DNA of 53,468 nt, taken from assembly GCA_937867335.1 (NCBI GenBank), contig CALMKX010000376.1, forward strand, positions 1-53,468, given 5' to 3'. Source of the stretch: an uncultured Acidobacteriota bacterium (GTDB lineage: Bacteria > Acidobacteriota > Thermoanaerobaculia > Multivoradales > SZUA-115). The position numbers and the translations under genes were made by a program. The notes below the pieces were generated by a model. That model was not told where the DNA came from. It saw only the letters and a list, made by a program, of their open reading frames with translations, and made no database searches. Shown piece after piece: positions 48,990 to 53,468 of this stretch. Positions within the stretch are counted from its first letter, which is position 1; each line of letters begins with the position of its first letter.

Positions 48990-49014
48990 GCCGGCTCGGA
49001 GCTCAGCCGGCTTT
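48990..49014 (+). terminator. Candidate terminator after the ADOP gene
   Basis: 7-bp stem GCCGGCT (48990-48996) with AGCCGGC (49005-49011), loop of eight, then TTT. It overlaps the end of the convergent membrane-protein gene. A short T-run limits confidence. Confidence 0.4.
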
Positions 49015-49677
49015 CGCCTTCTTGCTGAAGGTCTCGGCGGCGTAGATCACCAACGAGCAGCCCACGGGGAAGAGCATCTCGTTGATGCTCAGGGTGAGGA
49101 GCGTCGAGGTGCTCGCCGGGCCCGCTGCCGCGCTGGTGATCACTCGGACGATCACGCTGCCGAAGAGCAGGCCCACTCCGAAGCCGAACGCGAGGTAGAG
49201 GCCGAGCCCCTTGCCCCGCTTGGAGAGTGTCCCGAGCAGGGCCCCCAGCACACCGTACTCGAGGGCCTTGAGCGCCGCGATCAACAGCGTGGAGGCCACC
49301 GACGCCGCAGTGGCGAGGCCGAGCGCCTGGGAGGCCCCCTTGTGGAGCGACTTGGCGGTCGTGAAAGCGACCGGAGCGGAGGCCAACCCAAGGGCGCCCA
49401 TGGCTGCCGGCCGAGCCCTGCGCACCGCCGTGCCGAGAGCCAGGCCGACGCAGACCAGCGAAGACCAGGAGACCTTCTGCACCAGATCCGCCACCAGCCG
49501 GGCGAAGCTCTTCACCGAGCCGCCGGTCACCAGGGGCACCAGGAGCAGCAGAAGCTCGAGCGAAACGGCGATCAGAATCGAGCCCCAGGCCACCAACAGC
49601 ACCTTGCGCAGCAGGCCTGAATCGTCGTCGGGGGCGTTCTCTGCGGCTGCCTGAACTGGCGCGAGGGGAGCGTCCAT
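49003..49677 (-). CDS. Integral membrane protein of unknown function
   Basis: 224 residues from ATG 49677, eight bases after AGGAGG. A soluble acidic N-terminus (about 35 residues) is followed by five or six hydrophobic helices (VAWGSILIAVSLELLLLLVPLV, LVCVGLALGTAV, AALKALEYGVLGALLG, LAFGFGVGLLFGSVIV, FPVGCSLVIYAAE). I recognise no family. It is convergent with the ADOP gene. Confidence 0.7.
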   Translation of the reverse strand: MDAPLAPVQAAAENAPDDDSGLLRKVLLVAWGSILIAVSLELLLLLVPLVTGGSVKSFARLVADLVQKVSWSSLVCVGLALGTAVRRARPAAMGALGLASAPVAFTTAKSLHKGASQALGLATAASVASTLLIAALKALEYGVLGALLGTLSKRGKGLGLYLAFGFGVGLLFGSVIVRVITSAAAGPASTSTLLTLSINEMLFPVGCSLVIYAAETFSKKAKAG

Positions 49678-49747
49678 CAGCGGTCCTCCTGAAATTCTGG
49701 TGAAGTATTTCATGGAGAGTCCATGGCCGCTACCGAAGGCGAGCAAG

Positions 49748-49900
49748 GGGGCAGGTACGGGGGTGTACAGCGGAGGCCTGCCCCTACCGAGAAGGATGAC
49801 GAGGCCCCACGGAAGAACAGCCTCCTAGGGGCGCGGTCCCCGCGCCCGGGTCCAGGAGGGCGGCGAAGTCCGAGGCAGAGCCGGGCGGGGAGACCCCGCC
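49748..49900. repeat. Three successive G+C-rich hairpins in a non-coding gap
   Basis: The gap 49678-49901 holds three inverted repeats: GGGGCAGG (49748-49755) with CCTGCCCC (49777-49784); GGGCGCGG (49829-49836) with CCGCGCCC (49840-49847), loop of three; and GGCGGGG (49884-49890) with CCCCGCC (49894-49900), loop of three. No gene is credible here. They resemble REP-type intergenic elements. Confidence 0.55.
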
Positions 49901-49901
49901 G

Positions 49902-50666
49902 CTACAGGACTCGGCGATCCTGCAGGAAGGGCAGCTTGCGGCGGGTCTCGGCCACGCGCGCGGGGTCGATCTCGGCGAGTAGCAGGGTCTCGTCCCCGGC
50001 CGCCGAGGCGAGCACTTCGCCCAGCGGATCGACGATCCGGCTATCGCCGCTGTAGCGCAGGCCGCCGCCTTCGCCCACGCGATTGACTCCCACCACGTAG
50101 GCCTGGTTCTCGATCGCCCGGGCTTCGATCAAAGTCCGCCAGTGATGGCGGCGGGTCTCCGGCCAGTTGGCCACCACCAGGTAGGCGTCGGTATCCCCCG
50201 CGAGGGGCCAGAGCTCGTTGGCGAAGCGCAGGTCGTAGCAAATGAACAGGGCGAAGCGCACGCCCTCGATTGCGAGGGTCACGGCAGCCGTACCCGCCTG
50301 GTAATGCTCGTGCTCGCCGGCGTAGGTGAAAGGGTGGATCTTGCGGTAGCGCACGCACTCACCCCCCGGGCCGGCCACCACCAGGGTGTTGAACGGTCGC
50401 TCCCCCGGCACCGGGCGCTCCGGCACCGAGCCGGCCAGCCAGAGGCCGAGGCGCCGGGCCTGCTCCACCAGGAACTGGGAACTGGGCCCCCCCTCCGGCT
50501 CGGCGATGCGCTCGGTGGCCATCGAGAAGCCGCAGGCGAACATCTCCGGCAGGGCCACCAGCCGGGCGCCGGCCGCCGCCGCAGCCTCGAGCCAGGGCAA
50601 CAGCCGCTCGAAGTTGCCAGCCGGGTTTTCCCAGAGGATGTCGGTCTGCAGGGCTGCCACGCGCAT
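49902..50666 (-). CDS. Carbon-nitrogen hydrolase, omega-amidase-like
   Basis: 254 residues from ATG 50666 (MRVAALQTDI). The nitrilase-superfamily Glu-Lys-Cys triad is present: Glu in LPEMFACGF, Lys in YRKIHPF, Cys in FICYDLRF. ENQAYVVGVNRVG and YSGDSRIVDPLGE complete the pattern, closest to Nit2/YafV omega-amidases that hydrolyse 2-oxoglutaramate and 2-oxosuccinamate, products of glutamine/asparagine transaminases, including those used in methionine salvage. Length is normal. No linked transaminase is present. Confidence 0.88.
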   Translation of the reverse strand: MRVAALQTDILWENPAGNFERLLPWLEAAAAAGARLVALPEMFACGFSMATERIAEPEGGPSSQFLVEQARRLGLWLAGSVPERPVPGERPFNTLVVAGPGGECVRYRKIHPFTYAGEHEHYQAGTAAVTLAIEGVRFALFICYDLRFANELWPLAGDTDAYLVVANWPETRRHHWRTLIEARAIENQAYVVGVNRVGEGGGLRYSGDSRIVDPLGEVLASAAGDETLLLAEIDPARVAETRRKLPFLQDRRVL

Positions 50667-50724
50667 AGGCTCGAATGTTAGCAGCCCGGTGGCGGTGCCA
50701 GAACTTCCGGGCACTAGTAACGAG

Positions 50725-50756
50725 AGCCAGCCGGCCCAGCTCCGGGCCGGCTGGCT
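50725..50756 (-). terminator. Hairpin downstream of the secreted-protein gene
   Basis: Perfect 13-bp stem AGCCAGCCGGCCC (50725-50737) with GGGCCGGCTGGCT (50744-50756), loop of six, just past the stop of the 50764-51558 gene on the minus strand. It lacks a real T-run but is a very stable structure and probably ends transcription. Confidence 0.6.
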
Positions 50757-50763
50757 GAGTTAC

Positions 50764-51558
50764 TCAGCAGATGGCGTGCGTACCACCGCAACCGACAGTG
50801 AAGCTTGTGAAGATCTCGGGAGGCAAGGAATTCCCCGGGCCGAAGAGCAGCTCTCCGGCGCGCCTTCCCACCGCGAAGTTCGAGGGCGCGGGCACGGAGG
50901 CGTCCGGCAAGCCGTCGCCGTTGGTATCGATGCGGACCGTGCTGCCCAAGGCGTTGCCGATTCCAGGCTCGAAGGCCCAATGATGGTCTCGGCCGCCGAT
51001 GAACGTGGAGGTGCGCACCAGCTGGCGCGGCTCGCCCCGGCCGTCGACGGGCGTAAATGTGAGCCGGTAGCGAACTCGGAACTCGGCCAGGAAATAGCCG
51101 CCCTTCTCGTTCTCCCGCACGATGGTCATGTGGTACGCCGGCGAAATCGGCTGCTGGCCCGCGAGGCTGACGGCGACGTTGAACAAGCCACAGCGGGTGG
51201 CGATCGGCTTCTGGCTCACGAGGGAGAGGGCTTTGATCTGCAAGCGGGTGTGGCCGACGCCCTGGCTATCGAGAGTGGTGTCGTCCAGCCGCTGGAAGAT
51301 CGTGTCGGCGTTGCCGAGCGCTCCCGCCGGCACGGTCGTGATCGGCACGCCCTTGAGCAGGATCTTGCCCGAGAAGGCGGTCGATTCCGGGCAGAAGAAT
51401 CCGGCCGGGATGGGGTCCGTGGTGAGGTCCGCGTAGGTCATGCGGGAGACAGTCTCGAAGGCGTCGACGCCGGCGAAGATGACGTCTTCGGCCGCTGCCG
51501 GTACGGCTGCCGCGAGGACCAGTGCGAGGAGAATGCCAAGAATGTGACGCTGGTGCAT
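50764..51558 (-). CDS. Secreted protein of unknown function
   Basis: 264 residues with a signal peptide (ILLALVLAAAVPAAAED). The mature part is beta-rich, with Cys in FFCPEST, ATRCGLF and at the extreme end (TVGCGGTHAIC). A DTNGDGLPDASVPAP segment is Ca2+-loop-like. GGRDHHWAFEPG lies near residue 195. I recognise no named family, but similar exported proteins occur in Acidobacteriota. It has its own promoter (51678-51706) and a downstream hairpin. Confidence 0.7.
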   Translation of the reverse strand: MHQRHILGILLALVLAAAVPAAAEDVIFAGVDAFETVSRMTYADLTTDPIPAGFFCPESTAFSGKILLKGVPITTVPAGALGNADTIFQRLDDTTLDSQGVGHTRLQIKALSLVSQKPIATRCGLFNVAVSLAGQQPISPAYHMTIVRENEKGGYFLAEFRVRYRLTFTPVDGRGEPRQLVRTSTFIGGRDHHWAFEPGIGNALGSTVRIDTNGDGLPDASVPAPSNFAVGRRAGELLFGPGNSLPPEIFTSFTVGCGGTHAIC

Positions 51559-51677
51559 GAAGGTTGCCTCCTCCTTGGAGTCATGGGGCAGAAGCCCCGG
51601 TTCGTCTCAGCTTGAGGCGTGTCTCCCTCACGCAGGCACAAAAGGGAAGGTTCTTCAAACAGCTTACCTATGCAGAA

Positions 51678-51706
51678 ATGTTAATCTGAGGATTATAGAC
51701 TGTCAA
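51678..51706 (-). promoter_or_regulatory. Sigma-70-type promoter of the secreted-protein gene
   Basis: TTGACA (51701-51706, minus strand) and TAACAT (51678-51683), 17 bases apart, in an A+T-rich patch; TATAAT also occurs inside the spacer. The leader to the ATG at 51558 is about 115 bases. The same TTGACA hexamer opens both MIIC cassettes. Confidence 0.7.
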
Positions 51707-51770
51707 GTCCCTTCGGTTGGATCTTGCCAACTGCCTCCTCCTCGACGGTCCGGGGCACCGGGCTCTCAGG

Positions 51771-52238
51771 CTAGAGCCGCTGGGGCTCGGGTGCGGCGCA
51801 ATCTGCAGCGCGCTCGAGCAGCAGCTCCCGCTCCCGTTCGTTGCGGGTGAGGGCGGCCGCCTTTTCGAACTCACTTCGGGCCTCCTGCCACCGGCCCAGG
51901 CGCGCGAGCAGGTCCCCGCGCACGCTCGGCAGCAGGTGGTAGCTGCGCAAGGCCGGCTCCGCGGCGAGCGCTTCCACTTTTGCGAGACCGGCCTCCGGGC
52001 CCTGGGCCATTCCGATCGCCACCGCCAGGTTGAGCTCCACCACGGGCGAGGGTTGCACCCGGGCGAGCTCCTGGTACAGGGCCACGATGCGTTCCCAGTC
52101 GGTCTCCTCGGCTCTTCGGGCCCGGGCGTGGCAGGCGGCGAGGGCGGCCTGGAGAGCGTAAGGTCCGCTCGCTCCGCCCAATCGCTCGGCGCGCTCGAGG
52201 GCGGCCAAGGCATCGGGAGTGAATTCCTTCGGCGTCAT
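51771..52238 (-). CDS. ECF42-type sigma factor, C-terminal fragment fused to a foreign start
   Basis: 155 codons in frame, but only from about residue 9 do they match the C-terminal TPR-like domain of ECF42 sigma factors: ALERAERLGGASGPYALQAALAACHAR, DWERIVALYQELARVQPSPVVELNLAVAIG, YHLLPSVRGDLLARLGR. The sigma region 2 and 4 domains are missing. The first residues, MTPKEFTP, follow the IorA stop by TAATG overlap, as an IorB N-terminus would. Best read as a chimera joining the start of an IorB gene to the tail of a sigma factor at about 52,220; not a functional sigma factor. Confidence 0.6.
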   Translation of the reverse strand: MTPKEFTPDALAALERAERLGGASGPYALQAALAACHARARRAEETDWERIVALYQELARVQPSPVVELNLAVAIGMAQGPEAGLAKVEALAAEPALRSYHLLPSVRGDLLARLGRWQEARSEFEKAAALTRNERERELLLERAADCAAPEPQRL

Positions 52239-52720
52239 TAGCGGGCACCTCCCTGGCGGACCGTGGCGGCGTAGCGTTCGAGCGCATTCACCATGCGGTA
52301 TTGCGCGTGACAGCGGCACATGATGCCGTCGAGCGCCTGGATGATCTGGTCCCGGGTCATGTTGGGATTCTTGTCGATAGCGGCCTTGCCGTAGAGCATC
52401 GGGCCGGAGACACAGAACCCGCACTGGATGGCCTGCTCAGCGATGAAGGCCTGCTGGATGGGGTGCGGATTGCGCACGGTGCCGAGCCCTTCGATGGTCG
52501 TCACATCCTTCCCGGACGCTTCCGACATCGGCAGGGTGCAGGACCGCCGCGGCTCGCCGTTCACCAGGACGGTGCAGGCTCCGCACTGCTCCAGTCCACA
52601 GCCGAACTTTGGCCCATTCAACGCGAGATCGTGCTCCAGCACATAAAGCAGCGGCATGTCAGGGTCGTCGACATTGACGCTGACGGCCCGGCCGTTCACC
52701 CTCAGATTCATGGTGGCCAT
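52238..52720 (-). CDS. 2Fe-2S subunit of a molybdenum hydroxylase, IorA-like
   Basis: 160 residues. The plant-type 2Fe-2S motif is FGCGLEQCGACTVLVNG with a later Cys (RRSC); the second cluster is CGFCVSGPML with CRCHAQYRM. This is the small subunit of aldehyde or N-heterocycle dehydrogenases such as isoquinoline 1-oxidoreductase (iorA), which passes electrons from a Mo-containing large subunit. The gene looks complete. The large-subunit gene that should follow is replaced by a sigma-factor tail after about eight codons. Composition and partners look proteobacterial, so it probably belongs to the chimeric right end. Confidence 0.9.
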   Translation of the reverse strand: MATMNLRVNGRAVSVNVDDPDMPLLYVLEHDLALNGPKFGCGLEQCGACTVLVNGEPRRSCTLPMSEASGKDVTTIEGLGTVRNPHPIQQAFIAEQAIQCGFCVSGPMLYGKAAIDKNPNMTRDQIIQALDGIMCRCHAQYRMVNALERYAATVRQGGAR

Positions 52721-52815
52721 GAAAGGACACTCCCCTCGAAGCTAGTCGGTGTCCGTGGGCAGGCGAGTGCGGCGGGCGCCACGCTGGGCACACCAACCCC
52801 TAGGACTGGCGATCA

Positions 52816-53040
52816 TCATATGCCCGCAATGGTTGACGCGTCAAGCGGTGTTTCACCTGATGTTCCCGGGACGGGGGAGAAGCGGGAAAGCAGCTCCGCG
52901 ACCATGGAGCGGTAGAGGCCGGCCGCCACAGCCGGGTCCCCATGGAGGATTTGCTCCACGCAGGCGCGGATCGTGGCCAGAATGCCGGCGTGGATGGAGG
53001 CTGCGTCCGGCGTCGCGCCGATCGCCTGGTCGAACAGCGA
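52816..53040 (-). CDS. TetR-like regulator, C-terminal fragment
   Basis: About 75 codons of a helical protein end (LFDQAIGATPDAASIHAGILATIRACVEQILHGDPAVAAGLYRSM, then LLSRFSPVPG). It is typical of the ligand-binding C-terminal half of TetR/AcrR regulators; the DNA-binding part is missing because the contig switches to iolE-like sequence on the other strand at about 53,015-53,043. The longer frame upstream is antisense to iolE. The assignment is by composition and length only. Confidence 0.45.
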   Translation of the reverse strand, partial: SLFDQAIGATPDAASIHAGILATIRACVEQILHGDPAVAAGLYRSMVAELLSRFSPVPGTSGETPLDASTIAGI

Positions 53041-53468
53041 CCTGCCGCAGCTTGGCGGCGACACGACGCTGGACACCTGCCTGAAGGAGAGCCGCAAGGC
53101 GGGCTTCTCGGGCACCGAGACCGGCGTCAAGTTCCCGATGGACGCGAAGGTCCTGAAGCCGCAGCTGGAGAAGCACAGGCTGAAGCTCGTCTCGGGATGG
53201 TTCTCGGGCGAGCTCCTGAAGCGCTCGGTTAAGGCCGAGCAGGACCGTATCCTCGCGCAGATGGAGACCTTCAAGGCGCTGGGCGCCCCGGTTCTCGTCT
53301 ATGCCGAGACCACCGGCACGGTGCAGAACCGGATCGAGGCGCCGCTCTCGACCCGTCCGCGCCTCGCCGATGCCGACTTCGCGGCCTATGGCAGGAAGCT
53401 GACCGAACTGGCTGAATGGATGGCGGATTTCGGCGTCCCGATGACCTACCACCATCATATGGGCACGG
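53015..53468 (+). CDS. iolE: Myo-inosose-2 dehydratase IolE, N-terminal fragment
   Basis: About 151 codons, with neither the start nor the end of the gene. APIAWSNSDLPQLGGDT, SGTETGVKFP, KLVSGWFSGELLKRS, LVYAETTGTVQNR and PMTYHHHMGT match alphaproteobacterial IolE closely. IolE dehydrates 2-keto-myo-inositol in inositol catabolism and needs a divalent metal. The initiator region is replaced by the TetR-like sequence on the other strand; both share about 20-28 bases around GCGCCGATCGCCTGG. The 3' end runs out of the window. Probably a foreign fragment. Confidence 0.85.

Overview
The window reads as one contig from an uncultured, high-G+C bacterium, most likely an Acidobacteriota member of the Thermoanaerobaculia type. 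Indicators are an ADOP-type duplicated orphan permease, an ECF sigma factor overlapping a Ser/Thr kinase with a TPR ectodomain, many secreted TPR/DUF proteins, and a divergent HppA. The taxonomy is inference. Both ends look like assembly chimeras. On the left, a CzcB tail and CzcA head, then an MFS transporter scrap, run in frame into HppA. On the right, an ECF42 sigma-factor tail, an IorA-like 2Fe-2S subunit, a TetR-like tail and an IolE fragment abut at short shared sequences. I treat about 720-51,770 as the trustworthy core.

Core layout. 717-5,954: membrane pyrophosphatase, OPT transporter and DedA protein. 6,407-14,484: hypX (CO synthesis for [NiFe]-hydrogenase) directly ahead of a translation operon (rpsP, khpA, rimM, trmD, rplS, rnhB, a large TPR protein, a deformylase). 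14,539-18,143: ECF sigma factor and kinase. 18,147-22,189: a secreted protein, a 50-codon peptide ORF next to a Cys/His-containing TPR protein, and a lipoprotein. 22,288-24,936: an Lrp regulator divergent from a methionine gamma-lyase-like gene followed by mddA, a possible Met -> methanethiol -> dimethyl sulfide module. 24,937-29,229: DUF547 protein, radical SAM enzyme, and a secreted tail-fibre-like protein. 29,796-31,187: a DEAD-box-like protein whose ATPase motifs are degenerate. 31,194-34,863: a four-gene minus-strand operon (M48 protease, ABHD14-like hydrolase, SEC-C protein, Dnmt2-like methyltransferase). 34,954-39,228: an AMP-ligase remnant, a small protein, a SirB1-like protein, and a lipase/DUF4785-like pair.

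The most distinctive segment is 39,406-43,298. It is a tandem duplication of a two-gene cassette: a DUF1521/MIIC self-cleaving protein plus a SycD/LcrH-like TPR protein. The upstream copy (42,153-43,298) keeps the GDPH cleavage motif. The downstream copy (40,031-41,449) has replaced it at the aligned position. Both cassettes have a TTGACA-type promoter. In Bradyrhizobium the MIIC family includes type III effectors (NopE), and class II type III chaperones are TPR proteins of this shape, so this resembles an effector/chaperone pair in an unexpected phylum. No secretion apparatus lies in the window.

43,441-51,558 carries envelope proteins, an ADOP permease, an omega-amidase-like enzyme and a secreted protein with a clear promoter. 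I found no rRNA, tRNA, CRISPR array or insertion sequence.
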